Source: Phycisphaeraceae bacterium
Lineage (GTDB): Bacteria; Planctomycetota; Phycisphaerae; Phycisphaerales; Phycisphaeraceae
NCBI GenBank assembly: GCA_029260595.1
Contig: JAJDCY010000024.1
Coordinates: 186,001-250,000 of the forward strand
Length of the DNA: 64,000 bases
Direction: 5' to 3'
In this document: piece after piece, positions 46,793 to 56,370 of the stretch
Position numbering within the stretch: position 1 is the stretch's first letter
How the letters are laid out: the number at the start of each line of letters is the position of its first letter
Translations under genes and position numbers: made by a program
Notes under the pieces: model-generated
What the model was told of the DNA's origin: nothing
The model's database searches: none
The model's input: the letters and a program-made list of their open reading frames with translations, nothing else

Positions 46793-48904
46793 ATGGCCAG
46801 GAGCAACGATAGCTGGGGGATCGAGGTCGGTGCCAAGGCCGTCAAGGCCATCCGCCTGGTCCGTCAGGGCGGCGAGGTGGCCATCGCCGAATACGACATC
46901 CTCCCCTTCAAAGAAGTCCTGACCACCCCCGACCTCAACGTCGACGAAGCCATCCAGCTCCGCCTCGATAAATTCCTCTCCCGAAACGACGTCCAAAAAA
47001 GCACCGTCGTTGTCTCCGTCCCCGGCAACACCGCCTTCGCCAAGTTCGCCAAGCTCCCCCCCGTCGACCCCAAAAAAATCCCCGACATCGTTAACTTCGA
47101 AGCCGTCCAGCAGATCCCCTTCCCCATCGAGCAGGTCGAGTGGGACTACCAGGTCTTCGCTCAGCCGGACTCGCCCGACGTCGAGGTCGGCATCTTCGCC
47201 ATCACCAAAGAACGCGTCGCACGATTCCTCAGCAACTACAACGCCGTCGGCATGACCGTCGACGGCCTGACCCTCTCCGCCCTCGCCGTCTACAACGCGA
47301 TGGCCTACGACATGGAACTCGACATGGACTCGCCCGGTGTGATCCTTGTCGATATCGGCAGTGCCAGCACCGACGTCATCATCGTCGCCGAAGGAACCAT
47401 CTGGCTGCGCACACTCCCGATCGGCGGCAACAATTTCACACAGGCACTCATCCGCGCCTTCAAACTCAGCTTCAAGAAGGCCGAGAAGCTCAAACGCGAA
47501 GCCGGCACCAGCAAGTACTCACGCCAGATCTTCCAAGCCATGCGCCCGGTCTTCTCCGACCTCGTCCAGGAGATGCAGCGCACACTTGGCTACTACCAGA
47601 GCCTCAACCGCGACGCCAAGCTCAACAAACTCATCGGCTTCGGCTCAACCTTCCGACTGCCCGGCTTGCAGAAGTTTCTCAAGCAACAACTCCAGCTTGA
47701 TGTCGTACGCCCCAACGGCTTCAAACGCATCACCGTCGAGGGCAAGCAGGCCGCCGACTTCGCCGACAAGTCACTGAACCTCGCCACCGCCTACGGATTG
47801 GCGCTCCAGGGCCTCGGTGTCGAAGAAGTCACCGCCAATATCCTCCCCCAGCCGATCATCCGCCGACGCCTCTGGCAGGCCAAACAACCCTGGCTCGCCG
47901 GGGCCGCAGCCATCCTCGTCGCCGTCACCGCCGCCTCCTGGGCAAAGCTCAAGATCGACGAGCACCGCTTCGATTCGAACATGAAGATCGCCCAGCCACG
48001 CGTCGCACAGGTCCGCACCCAGGCCCAAGACTTCGTCGACAAGTGGGGCGACATCGAGACCCGCGCCGACCCTCGCCAGCGCATCGAAAACCTCCGCCGC
48101 ATCCTCGACTACCGCGACCTGTGGCCGAAGCTCATGCAGGACCTGACCCTCGCGACCCAGGCCATGAATCCGCAGCGCACACTATTGCTGCCCAACTACG
48201 ACAAGATCGCTAAGATCCCGCGCGACCAACGCCGACGCATCTATATTGATCAAGTGAAAGTTGTCTACCAGTTCGACGCCCCGAATGTCGCAGCCGCAGG
48301 CCAAACCATCGACGAGATCTGGCCGCCCCTCGAAGAGGACAACAGCCGAGCCCCATCACCAACCCGCAAACCCAAGCCCGCTGTCGACCCGCCGTCCTTC
48401 CTGATCACCGTCACCGGCACGACCCCATTCCGCGAAGGCCCCAAGCTCATCAGCCAGTACTTCATCAACTGGCTCAAGCAGAACGCCAACCGCGCCGACC
48501 GCCCCTACAAAATCATCGCGACCCAGCAGTCCCTCGTCCGCGTCGAGAAACTCTCCGCCGCCGACCTCGGCACGGACCGGCGAGCGGACCCCGGTGCCGG
48601 TGGCGCACCGCGGGCGGCTGGCCGCGGCGCACCAATCGCGGCCGGCCGCGGCTCGACTCAGGACCCGCGGATGTTCACCACCTCATGGATGGACTCCATG
48701 CTCCCACAACGCCCCGAAGCCACCGAACGGGCCGAGGGCGATCACTACTTCGAGATCGAATGGACCGTCCAACTCTCCGCCCCGGACAGCGCACGCCAAG
48801 CCGAAGAAAAAACCGCGCCCGCTCACGACGCGGACCCCGCCAAACGCGCCGACTCCGCCCAACCCGACACACACACAACCAGCGGTAGGGGGGCGTCGTC
48901 ATGA
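46793..48904 (+). CDS. PilM-type pilus assembly ATPase-fold protein fused to a membrane-anchored domain
   Basis: A 703-residue protein. Residues 1-345 match PilM, an actin-like ATP-binding protein of type IV pilus and type II secretion platforms: WGIEVGAKAVKAIRL start, PGNTAFAKFAKLPPVDPKKI, NFEAVQQIPFPIEQVEWDYQ, and ILVDIGSASTDVIIVAEGTI. After a membrane helix (about 364-382, WLAGAAAILVAVTAASWAKL) comes a PilN-like periplasmic part with coiled coil and a Pro/Arg/Gly-rich low-complexity region near 590-625. Fusion of PilM and PilN functions is therefore likely. CAGGAG precedes the ATG. Its stop overlaps the next gene by four bases. Confidence 0.82.
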   Translation: MARSNDSWGIEVGAKAVKAIRLVRQGGEVAIAEYDILPFKEVLTTPDLNVDEAIQLRLDKFLSRNDVQKSTVVVSVPGNTAFAKFAKLPPVDPKKIPDIVNFEAVQQIPFPIEQVEWDYQVFAQPDSPDVEVGIFAITKERVARFLSNYNAVGMTVDGLTLSALAVYNAMAYDMELDMDSPGVILVDIGSASTDVIIVAEGTIWLRTLPIGGNNFTQALIRAFKLSFKKAEKLKREAGTSKYSRQIFQAMRPVFSDLVQEMQRTLGYYQSLNRDAKLNKLIGFGSTFRLPGLQKFLKQQLQLDVVRPNGFKRITVEGKQAADFADKSLNLATAYGLALQGLGVEEVTANILPQPIIRRRLWQAKQPWLAGAAAILVAVTAASWAKLKIDEHRFDSNMKIAQPRVAQVRTQAQDFVDKWGDIETRADPRQRIENLRRILDYRDLWPKLMQDLTLATQAMNPQRTLLLPNYDKIAKIPRDQRRRIYIDQVKVVYQFDAPNVAAAGQTIDEIWPPLEEDNSRAPSPTRKPKPAVDPPSFLITVTGTTPFREGPKLISQYFINWLKQNANRADRPYKIIATQQSLVRVEKLSAADLGTDRRADPGAGGAPRAAGRGAPIAAGRGSTQDPRMFTTSWMDSMLPQRPEATERAEGDHYFEIEWTVQLSAPDSARQAEEKTAPAHDADPAKRADSAQPDTHTTSGRGASS

Positions 48905-50238
48905 AAACCGTCCTCGCCTGGGCCAAAGCCAACCCCGTCACTATCGGATCGATCGCCGTCGCCCTGTTCGCGGTCATCGCGCTGTTCATCATCAGCGCCC
49001 AGGGCCACGGCCTGACTGATCGCATGAACGAGCAGGACCGCGCCGTGCGCACACTCGGCGCTTTTCGAAAATCACCCGTCCGCATCCCGCCCGAACTGCC
49101 CGACGACCCCGAACGCGGCCTGTCCATCTGCGTCAACCAGGCCGCCATCGACCAGCTCAACGAAGTGTTCGGCCGCATGGAAGACGAGTTCGCGGGCATC
49201 TTCAACCTCGCCGTCCAGATCAACCAGCACGGCCACCTGCCGATGGACGACGGCCTGTTCCCCGAGCCGACCGATGCCTATAAACCCTTCGACGCACGAG
49301 GCCGCTACCGCCGCATCTTCGAGGAGATGCTCGGCGACTACTCGCCCAACGCAATCCACCCACGCCTCAACGCCGGCGTCGCCCCCCAGCTCGAGTCCCT
49401 ACGCGACGCACTGGCCCGCGCCGAGAGCGAGTACATCTCCAACAACTTCTTCCCCGCCGAAACCAAACTTGAACTAAGCCCACAGGAACAGGACGAGCTG
49501 CACGAGGCCATGTCCCGCAAGCTCACCGAACTGCTCCAAAAAAGCGCCGAGTCCGTACACGTCTACGTCAACTCACTGCAGATTAACGAACCCGGATTCC
49601 CCTTCCACGTCGACGCCTGGAGCCAACGCAGCGAGCAGCCCGGAATGGATGAACTGTGGGATGGCCAGGTCGGCCTGTGGATGCAGCAGGACATCGTCGA
49701 AGCCGTCGCCCGCGCCAACCGCGTCGACGACCCCTCGTCCAACGTCATGACCGCCCCCGTCAAGCGCCTTATCCGCGTCGAAGTCCTCCCAGGTTACATC
49801 GGCATCAAGCCCGGAGGCGTCGCCCCGCGCAATGCCGGCACCGACGACAAAAAACAAGACCGCCTGCTCTACGACTTCACCGCCTCCGCCACCGGCCGTC
49901 AGAGCAACTCGATGTACGACGTGCGACACATGCGCGTCACCCTCATCGCCGACGCCCAGAGACTGCCAATCTTCTTCGAGAACATCCAGAGCGTGAACTT
50001 CATGACCGTCCTCGAAATGCAGATCCAGGCCGTCGACGAATACGCCGCCCTCCGCGAGGGCTATGTCTACGGTTCAGGCGACTCCGTACAAGTCGATCTG
50101 CTCATCGAATCGATCTGGCTGCGCGACTGGACCAAGGGTTTGATGCCCCGTAAGGTCTACGAATTGCTCGGTATCAGTGCCGATGACCCCGATGACACCA
50201 ACGACCCCGAGCAGCCGGCCCCCGAAACAGAAAGCTAA
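48901..50238 (+). CDS. Membrane-anchored protein of the PilM-type cluster
   Basis: Not recognised as a named family. The 445-residue product has a short cytoplasmic start, one membrane helix (about residues 12-33, VTIGSIAVALFAVIALFIIS) and a large periplasmic part with heptad-like regions (QAAIDQLNEVFGRMEDEFAG) and a mixed alpha/beta C-terminal half. The topology is that of PilO/GspM-type stator proteins of pilus or secretion platforms, though longer; this is inferred from context. Translationally coupled to the pilM-type gene by an ATGA overlap. Confidence 0.7.
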   Translation: MKTVLAWAKANPVTIGSIAVALFAVIALFIISAQGHGLTDRMNEQDRAVRTLGAFRKSPVRIPPELPDDPERGLSICVNQAAIDQLNEVFGRMEDEFAGIFNLAVQINQHGHLPMDDGLFPEPTDAYKPFDARGRYRRIFEEMLGDYSPNAIHPRLNAGVAPQLESLRDALARAESEYISNNFFPAETKLELSPQEQDELHEAMSRKLTELLQKSAESVHVYVNSLQINEPGFPFHVDAWSQRSEQPGMDELWDGQVGLWMQQDIVEAVARANRVDDPSSNVMTAPVKRLIRVEVLPGYIGIKPGGVAPRNAGTDDKKQDRLLYDFTASATGRQSNSMYDVRHMRVTLIADAQRLPIFFENIQSVNFMTVLEMQIQAVDEYAALREGYVYGSGDSVQVDLLIESIWLRDWTKGLMPRKVYELLGISADDPDDTNDPEQPAPETES

Positions 50239-50304
50239 CCACGGCATCGCACCGGCCCGCGGAGCGCCCCACGGCCAGCGACCCGGCCGCACCCAGACCA
50301 GACG

Positions 50305-51861
50305 ATGAAGATCAAAAACATCCACTTCATTGAGCGGCACATCGAGAAGATCATCCTCGGTGCCTGCGCGCTGTTCGGCCTGGTCATCCTCTGGTTTTTC
50401 GTGCTCGATAGCCCCTACACCACCAAGATCCTCAACGAGGAAGGCATCGGCCCCGACCGGGTCCCGCAGCTTGTCCGCAAGCAGGCCGACGACATCTTCG
50501 CAGACATCACCAACCCCAAGAGCCCGCTACCTAGCATCCCCGTCCCCCCGTACACCTCCATGTTCCGCGAGCGCGTCGAGCGCAAGCCCCTGTCCGTCGC
50601 CTCGCTCGACCCGCTTAGCCACCCCGGCCTGGCCGGACCGTTCCAGTTTGAAGAGCCCGTACAGAAACGCTTCCACCTGCCCACGCCCCCTGCGCCCGAT
50701 TCCCTCGTTGCGACACACTCCTACGGCGTCCTGCCCGATCAGGATGCGCTCGCCGAGCAGCTCGCGCAGCGCGACCGCCTGGCCTCCTCCCTCGCCGCCG
50801 CGACCGCGACCGCCAGCCGCTACAGCGAGCTGGTCCCCGTCAGTTCCCCGCGCGACTTCCGCTATGTCAGCGTCGCCGCCGCGTTCGACTGGGACGCGTG
50901 GCGCGAGCGTCTGCGCGAATCGGGCGACGGCACCGTCCCCGTCCCCGAAATCTGGTGGCGCAACACCCTCATGCTCACCGATGTGATCCTCGAGCGCCAG
51001 CGCCTCGATTCGCTGACTAACGAGTGGGGCCCAACCGAAACCATCGCCGCGCTGCCCGAAGCCATGAACTTGCGCCAAGCACACGACACCTGGCTCAGCA
51101 ACGAAGCCCAGGAGGTCGTTCAGATCGTCCGCGACCGCCAGAAATCAATCGCACGACCGCCGTTCGTGCCCATGACCACCGAATCGACTTGGCAGGCCCC
51201 CGACACCGGCATCGATCCACAGGACACCCCCGTCCCCGCCGTTGGCAACACCGCCCGCCCCGGCACCAGCGACGATGCGCTTGTCACCGCACCTCGCTTC
51301 CAGGAGATCTGGGCGCACGACCTGACCGTCCAGCCGGGCCGGACCTACCGCTACCGCCTGCGCGCCTTGGTCTACAACCCGCTGTTCCAGAAGCGTCGCC
51401 TCATGGACGACCAGCGCGAGACCTACTTCCACAAGCTCAGCCTCGAATCGCAACCCAGCGACTGGACCGACCCCATCGACGTCGACCCCGAGCACTGGTT
51501 CTTCGCGGTTAAAGGTTCCGAGCGATCCTCAACCGCGACTATCGAGGTCTGGCGCGTCTTCGACGGCCGACCGCGCGTCCAGGAATTCGAAGTCACCCCG
51601 GGCGACACCATCGGTGGCCAGATCCCCATCGACACGGCCGAACCGTCGGCCAACCTCGATCTGCGCGTCGAGTCGATGGTCGTCGATATCGTCCGCTCCG
51701 TCGCCGGCGCCGGCTTCGACAGCGACTCGCTCGGCGTGCTCTACATCGACCTGGCAACCAACGAGCTGCACACCCGCAACATCGCCGCCGACCAGGCCTC
51801 ACCCATCCGCGCCCGCCTGCGCGAACAAGCCGAAGCCGTCACCGTCGCCGCTTCCGACTAA
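50305..51861 (+). CDS. Second membrane-anchored protein of the PilM-type cluster
   Basis: A 518-residue protein of unknown family. It has one N-terminal membrane helix (about 17-35, IILGACALFGLVILWFFVL) and a long soluble part likely in the periplasm. Pro-rich segments lie around residues 70-130, a helical stretch near 150-180, and a beta-rich domain near 330-400 (VQPGRTYRYRLRALVYNPLF) that looks fibronectin-like or PilP-like. 66 bases separate it from the preceding gene. It probably completes the platform built with the PilM-type protein; no pilin, PilQ or ATPase gene lies in the window. Confidence 0.65.
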   Translation: MKIKNIHFIERHIEKIILGACALFGLVILWFFVLDSPYTTKILNEEGIGPDRVPQLVRKQADDIFADITNPKSPLPSIPVPPYTSMFRERVERKPLSVASLDPLSHPGLAGPFQFEEPVQKRFHLPTPPAPDSLVATHSYGVLPDQDALAEQLAQRDRLASSLAAATATASRYSELVPVSSPRDFRYVSVAAAFDWDAWRERLRESGDGTVPVPEIWWRNTLMLTDVILERQRLDSLTNEWGPTETIAALPEAMNLRQAHDTWLSNEAQEVVQIVRDRQKSIARPPFVPMTTESTWQAPDTGIDPQDTPVPAVGNTARPGTSDDALVTAPRFQEIWAHDLTVQPGRTYRYRLRALVYNPLFQKRRLMDDQRETYFHKLSLESQPSDWTDPIDVDPEHWFFAVKGSERSSTATIEVWRVFDGRPRVQEFEVTPGDTIGGQIPIDTAEPSANLDLRVESMVVDIVRSVAGAGFDSDSLGVLYIDLATNELHTRNIAADQASPIRARLREQAEAVTVAASD

Positions 51862-51924
51862 AAAAACCCATCGCCCCAGACCGCCGCGTTGTCGCGCGAA
51901 CGCATCTCCCTCACGCACACCAAC

Positions 51925-52641
51925 TCACGGGCTCGCCATCGCGATCGTCTCGCCCGGCTTGAACGCGCGCTGACCCGTGACGCACCCGCAGATCTCCCCC
52001 GCCACATCCTCAGGCGAAAGCGTTCTATCCTCGGGTATCGCGTCCGTGCTGAACAGCCCCCGTAACATCGGCGTCTCAACCGCACCGGGCGCAACCGCCA
52101 CCGCGCGCACCCCGATCGACGCGCCCTCCTGTGCTGTGCACCGCGTGAACATATTCAACCCCGCCTTCGCCGCCGCGTAGATCGCCAACCCCGGGAATGG
52201 ATCGATCGTCGACATCGACGAAACATTCACAACCACCCCGCCCCCTTGCCGCTCAAACACAGGCCACACCGCCGCCGTCAGGTGAACCACGCTCGACAGA
52301 TTCGTGTCTACACACGCCCGCCAGTCCTCGCCGGTCACTTCGCGGATCTGCATCATCGGCGCCGACCCCGCCACATTCGCCAGCACATCGACCCGCCCGA
52401 ACGCCTCCACCGCGCCCGCCACCACCGCCGCACACGCCGTCGACTCCCGCAGGTCCGCCGCAACAACGACGCACTCGCTTCCACCACCCGCCTCGCCCGC
52501 CAGCCGCGCCGTCTCCTCAAGCTTGTCCCGGCGACGACCCACCACGACCAACCGATACCCGCGCGCCGCCAGCCCGATCGCCGTCGCCCGTCCGATCCCA
52601 CTACCCGCCCCCGTAACAATCGCCGTTTTCTGTTCAGCCAT
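51925..52641 (-). CDS. Short-chain dehydrogenase/reductase
   Basis: A 238-residue SDR oxidoreductase with the NAD(P) motif TGAGSGIG at residues 11-18, NVAG near 87, the catalytic Ser in VNVSSMST and the YAAAK active-site motif near 152. An Arg after the first strand (VVVGRRRDK) favours NADP. Substrate unknown. The ATG at 52641 is preferred because GGAG lies 8 bases before it; ATG at 52647 is too close. It converges with the PilM-type cluster and is divergent from the M50 protease gene. Confidence 0.92.
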   Translation of the reverse strand: MAEQKTAIVTGAGSGIGRATAIGLAARGYRLVVVGRRRDKLEETARLAGEAGGGSECVVVAADLRESTACAAVVAGAVEAFGRVDVLANVAGSAPMMQIREVTGEDWRACVDTNLSSVVHLTAAVWPVFERQGGGVVVNVSSMSTIDPFPGLAIYAAAKAGLNMFTRCTAQEGASIGVRAVAVAPGAVETPMLRGLFSTDAIPEDRTLSPEDVAGEICGCVTGQRAFKPGETIAMASP

Positions 52642-52732
52642 AACCATCTCCGATCAACTTACCCACTCACACCCGTGATCAACGGTTCACATCCCACCCA
52701 AACCGCGCCCCATCGCCCATTCACGCTTCACC

Positions 52733-52738
52733 TATACT
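52733..52738 (+). promoter_or_regulatory. -10 element directly before the M50 protease gene
   Basis: TATACT, then 7 bases (TGCCCCG), then ATG at 52746. No Shine-Dalgarno sequence. This is the same geometry as nadK, nfeD, dut and the 24806 gene. Confidence 0.55.
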
Positions 52739-52745
52739 TGCCCCG

Positions 52746-53459
52746 ATGCTCCCCAACCGATCCGGCTCGATCCCATTCTTCCGTCTATTCGGCATCAGCG
52801 TCTCCATCCACTGGCTGTGGTTCGTGCTCGTCTACATCGCCGTGCACTTCTCCCAGCGCTACACCGTCCGCACCTGGGCGCTGTTCGAATACCTCAGTCT
52901 CTTCGCCATCGTACTACTCCACGAGTTCGGCCACGCCCTCGCCTGCCGCTCAGTCGGTGGCCGTGCCGACCGCATCGTCCTCTGGCCGCTCGGCGGCGTC
53001 GCCTTCGTACAACCGCCCCCGCGCCCCGGCGCCACCCTCTGGAGCATCGCCGCCGGCCCCTTAGTAAACGTCCTGCTCATCCCCGTCACCTTCGGAGCCT
53101 ACGCCTGGGCATCGTCCACCGCCGGCCAGCAACTCTCCGACGACGCCGTCATGTTCATCCGCTCTGTCGCCGCGATCAACCTCGTCCTGCTGGTCTTCAA
53201 CATGCTCCCGATCTACCCGCTCGATGGCGGCCAGATCGTCCAGTCCATCCTATGGTTTTTCATCGGCCGATCACGCAGCCTCCGCGTCTGCGCCATTGTC
53301 GGCATGGTCGTCGGCGCCACCGCCGGCGTCGCCGCGCTGTTCAAGAACGATATATGGATGATTGTCCTGGCCTTCTTCGTCGTCTCACGCGCCTGGAACG
53401 GCTACAAAGTCGCCCGCATGATGGCCGCCTACGAAGCCCACACCGGCGTCCGTCTGTGA
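52746..53459 (+). CDS. M50-family site-2-type membrane metalloprotease
   Basis: A 237-residue intramembrane zinc protease. The catalytic HEFGH motif lies at about residues 59-63 inside a helix, and the third zinc ligand is in NMLPIYPLDGGQ near residue 160. About six membrane helices; no PDZ domain and no CBS domains, so it is a minimal form. Such enzymes cut regulatory membrane proteins such as anti-sigma factors, but no target is adjacent. The start is fixed by TATACT 7 bases upstream. Confidence 0.92.
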   Translation: MLPNRSGSIPFFRLFGISVSIHWLWFVLVYIAVHFSQRYTVRTWALFEYLSLFAIVLLHEFGHALACRSVGGRADRIVLWPLGGVAFVQPPPRPGATLWSIAAGPLVNVLLIPVTFGAYAWASSTAGQQLSDDAVMFIRSVAAINLVLLVFNMLPIYPLDGGQIVQSILWFFIGRSRSLRVCAIVGMVVGATAGVAALFKNDIWMIVLAFFVVSRAWNGYKVARMMAAYEAHTGVRL

Positions 53460-53481
53460 TCGCGCCATCAGCCGCGCACCC

Positions 53482-54657
53482 TCACACCGCCGCCGTCACC
53501 GCCCGCTGCCCGCTCGCCACCACTCGCACATCCCCGCTTGTCGTCCACTTGGCCCCGTCGCGATACACCCGCCGATACAGCGTGTCGCGCTCAACCGGAT
53601 CATACCCCGCCTCGACCACCGCCCGCCGCAGCTCAGCCACGCCGACTTCCTGATGCTGGTCCACGCTGTCTACTTTCGTGATGTCGTACCACACCACGGT
53701 TCCGTCGATGTCATCCACCCCGAACTGCAGCGACAACTGACTGAGCGCCAATGTCTGCATGATCCAAAACGCCTTCACATGCGCGAAGTTGTCCAGCATC
53801 AACCGGCTCACCGCAAGCATCTTCAAATCGTCCAGCCCGCTCGGCCCCGGCAGGTGCTCCAACTCCGATCCATCCGGCACGAACGGCAGCGGGATGATCG
53901 TCTGGAACCGCCCGGCATGCCCCTCGCTGATCGCCTCGTCCTGCGCCTCACGCAGCATGCAAAGGTGCGCCACCCGATCCTCGACCGACTCGATATGCCC
54001 ATACAAAATCGTCGCATTAGACATCAGCCCCAACCGGTGCGCCTCGCGATGCACCGTCAGCCACATGTCCGATCGGATCTTCCCCTTGAACGCCTCGTCG
54101 TGCACCCGATCATCAAACACCTCGGCCCCGCCACCCGGCAGCGACCCCAGCCCCGCCGCCTTCAAATCACTCAACACCCCGCCCAGGTCCTTCGCCCGCT
54201 GGCTGATCCGGGCCAGGTGCACGATCTCCACCGCCGTAAACGCCTTGATGTGCAGCCGCGGTGCCGCCTGCCGGATCCCCTCCAGCATCTCCGTGTAATA
54301 CGCAAACGGCAGGTACGGGTGCAGCCCGCCGACGATATGCATCTCGGTCGCCCCAGCCGCCGCCGCCCGGACCGCCTCCTCCGCCACCTGCTCAGTCGAA
54401 AACTGATACGCCCCATCCTGCCCGCGCTTGCGATAGAACGAGCAGAACTTGCAACTCAACGCACAAACATTCGAATAATTAAGGTGCCGGTTGATGTTAT
54501 AGTACGCCGTGCGCCCGTGCAGCCGTTCACGCACCAACCCGGCCAACTCGCCGATCGACCAGATATCACGGCTGCCCAACAGCGCGACACCGTCCCGCTC
54601 AGATAACCGTTCACCCGCGTGGACCTTCTCGGCAATCGGTTGGAGTTTCGGATCCAC
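53482..54657 (-). CDS. mqnE: Aminodeoxyfutalosine synthase MqnE
   Basis: A radical-SAM enzyme of the futalosine route to menaquinone that joins the enolpyruvyl-benzoate product to SAM, giving aminofutalosine. The cluster cysteines lie in CALSCKFCSFYRKRG near residues 65-72, preceded by YNINRHLNYSNV. Further support comes from MHIVGGLHPYLPFAYY, HIKAFTAVEI and LPGGGAEVFDDRV. These fit MqnE better than MqnC or CofH, though the subfamilies are close. 391 residues. The start is GTG with GAGGG about 6 bases upstream. No other mqn gene lies nearby. Confidence 0.88.
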   Translation of the reverse strand: MDPKLQPIAEKVHAGERLSERDGVALLGSRDIWSIGELAGLVRERLHGRTAYYNINRHLNYSNVCALSCKFCSFYRKRGQDGAYQFSTEQVAEEAVRAAAAGATEMHIVGGLHPYLPFAYYTEMLEGIRQAAPRLHIKAFTAVEIVHLARISQRAKDLGGVLSDLKAAGLGSLPGGGAEVFDDRVHDEAFKGKIRSDMWLTVHREAHRLGLMSNATILYGHIESVEDRVAHLCMLREAQDEAISEGHAGRFQTIIPLPFVPDGSELEHLPGPSGLDDLKMLAVSRLMLDNFAHVKAFWIMQTLALSQLSLQFGVDDIDGTVVWYDITKVDSVDQHQEVGVAELRRAVVEAGYDPVERDTLYRRVYRDGAKWTTSGDVRVVASGQRAVTAAV

Positions 54658-54789
54658 AGCGCACCCTCGTCCGGCATCAGCCCGGCCCGTCTCTATGAAC
54701 AGCTCGGTCGCACGACCCAGCCAACCAACGGATGATAGACCCTGCCCAGCGTAATGGATAGCCCACCACCGACCCTACCCACCTAACCC

Positions 54790-55188
54790 ATGCGAATCAT
54801 CGGACACGGCATTGATATCGTTGAAACCAGCCGCATCGCCAGGCTGCTCGATCACCACCCCGATCGCTTCCTCGCCCGTTGCTACTCCGACGCCGAACGC
54901 GCCTACGCCACGGACAAACGCCGCCGCGTTGAACACCTCGCAGGCCGATTCGCCGCCAAAGAAGCCGTCATGAAAGCACTCGGCACAGGCTGGGCCGACG
55001 GCGTCGCCTGGACCGATATCAGCATCCTCCGCGGTGACCAAGGCCAACCCCACATCAGGCTCACCGGCCAAACCGCCGACCTCGCCCGCCGCATCGGCAT
55101 CGACCAATGGTGGATCAGCATCAGCCACATCAAGACCCACGCGGTCGCCAGTGCCATTGCCGCCGGCCCGCTGTCCCCACACGGCTAA
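54790..55188 (+). CDS. acpS: Holo-[acyl-carrier-protein] synthase
   Basis: Transfers phosphopantetheine from CoA to acyl carrier protein, activating fatty acid synthesis. The 132-residue protein shows IIGHGIDIVETSRI with the metal-binding Asp, the FLARCYSDAERAY stretch and RFAAKEAVMKALGTG with the Glu and Lys of the active site. Length is standard. No ribosome-binding site is evident. It is divergent from mqnE. Confidence 0.95.
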   Translation: MRIIGHGIDIVETSRIARLLDHHPDRFLARCYSDAERAYATDKRRRVEHLAGRFAAKEAVMKALGTGWADGVAWTDISILRGDQGQPHIRLTGQTADLARRIGIDQWWISISHIKTHAVASAIAAGPLSPHG

Positions 55189-55264
55189 AATGACCCCGGC
55201 TCGCCACCGATAAAGAGCACCGGCCCATACTTTGATATAACAGAGCCAGCCAAACGGGGTAGCA

Positions 55265-56077
55265 ATGGCAGCCAGGCGTCGCAACAACAAAATGTCGCCC
55301 TACGAGGTGATGCGGGCCGGCCTGATGGAAAGCCGCCAGCCCGCGAACCCCGACGACGAAACCACGCCCATTCCCGACCCCACCACAGCCCCCACCCACA
55401 CCACCCACGCCAAGCCGATCCCGCCCCACACCCCGCCCACACCACCAAACCCCACACCCCGCCCAGCCGCAGGCCAGTGGTGGCTGCGTGCCCAGGCCCC
55501 GATTGTCTTGCGGGTCCCGCGCGGGTACGCTGTACTACTTGGGCTGGCCTACGTCGGGGTCATTATCCTCGCGTACTGGGCCGGGCACCGACGCGGCACC
55601 AGCCACCCGTCACCCGACCAACCGCCCACGGTCAACGCGGCTCAACCCGGTGCCGGGCTCGCAACATACGGCCCCGACAACGACCCGGTCCGCCGTTGGC
55701 GTAACGACTCACAACCAGGCAGCGGTGGGGGGGTAGCCCCGACCCGCCAAGCCGGTTTCAACTACTTCGTCCTGGCGCACTACCCCGAGGAAGACGCCCA
55801 ACAATTAGTCAACTACCTCTGGCAGGAGGGCATCGAAGCAGCCGCCTACAAACGCCAACCCGACAGCCGTCTCTTCCAGGTCATCGCCCTACGCGGCTTT
55901 ACCAAAGACCAGCTCAACGGCCCGCAGCGGCAGGCATTCGAACGCCAGCTACACAAAATCGGACGCGATTGGCGAGCCGCCGAACTCGGCCCCGACTTCG
56001 CCAAGAGCGGCATGTACCCCGACCTTTACGAAGGTGAACCCGTCGCAGAGACCTTATTCCAAAGAGAACAACCATGA
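55265..56077 (+). CDS. Single-pass membrane protein with SPOR-like C-terminal domain
   Basis: A 270-residue protein: a basic N-terminus (MAARRRNNKMSPYEVM), a Pro/Thr/His-rich cytoplasmic linker (about 27-70), one membrane helix (about 88-106, AVLLGLAYVGVIILAYWAGH) and a C-terminal domain (about 165-230: FNYFVLAHYPEEDAQQLVNY, LWQEGIEAAAYKRQ, LFQVIALRGF). The beta-alpha-beta pattern resembles SPOR domains, which bind denuded septal peptidoglycan; the match is moderate. The stop overlaps the start of the small basic protein gene by four bases. Confidence 0.6.
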   Translation: MAARRRNNKMSPYEVMRAGLMESRQPANPDDETTPIPDPTTAPTHTTHAKPIPPHTPPTPPNPTPRPAAGQWWLRAQAPIVLRVPRGYAVLLGLAYVGVIILAYWAGHRRGTSHPSPDQPPTVNAAQPGAGLATYGPDNDPVRRWRNDSQPGSGGGVAPTRQAGFNYFVLAHYPEEDAQQLVNYLWQEGIEAAAYKRQPDSRLFQVIALRGFTKDQLNGPQRQAFERQLHKIGRDWRAAELGPDFAKSGMYPDLYEGEPVAETLFQREQP

Positions 56078-56298
56078 GCCTCGACCGCAGCCTCAAAGTC
56101 GCCTCCGGATTGACCCGCCACCGCAACGTCCTCTCGCGCGCCGAGCGAATCGCCAAGCTCACCGAGAAGGGCAACTACGACCCCGCCGCCGGCGACCCGC
56201 TTGGCCTTGTCAAGGTCGGTAACCGCAAAGTCACGCCCGGCGGCAAGGCCACCAAGAAGGCCGACAAGACCGACGAAGCGGAAACCAAGACCCCCTAG
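56074..56298 (+). CDS. Small basic protein of the planctomycete/verrucomicrobial family
   Basis: A 74-residue Lys/Arg-rich protein. The start MSLDRSLKVASGLTRHRNVL followed by SRAERIAKLTEKGNYDPAAG and GLVKVGNRKV matches, from memory, the small basic protein family restricted to Planctomycetes, Verrucomicrobia and Chlamydiae, with a Lys-rich tail of low complexity. Its job is not established; the charge suggests nucleic-acid or ribosome association. It is translationally coupled to the SPOR-like gene. It is a strong marker for the taxonomic placement of this window. Confidence 0.85.
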   Translation: MSLDRSLKVASGLTRHRNVLSRAERIAKLTEKGNYDPAAGDPLGLVKVGNRKVTPGGKATKKADKTDEAETKTP

Positions 56299-56370
56299 CT
56301 GCCCGTCCCACGCGCCGCCCGCACAACCGCGACGCGCCCGCGATCCACCCACCATCCCATCGGCCTACCC

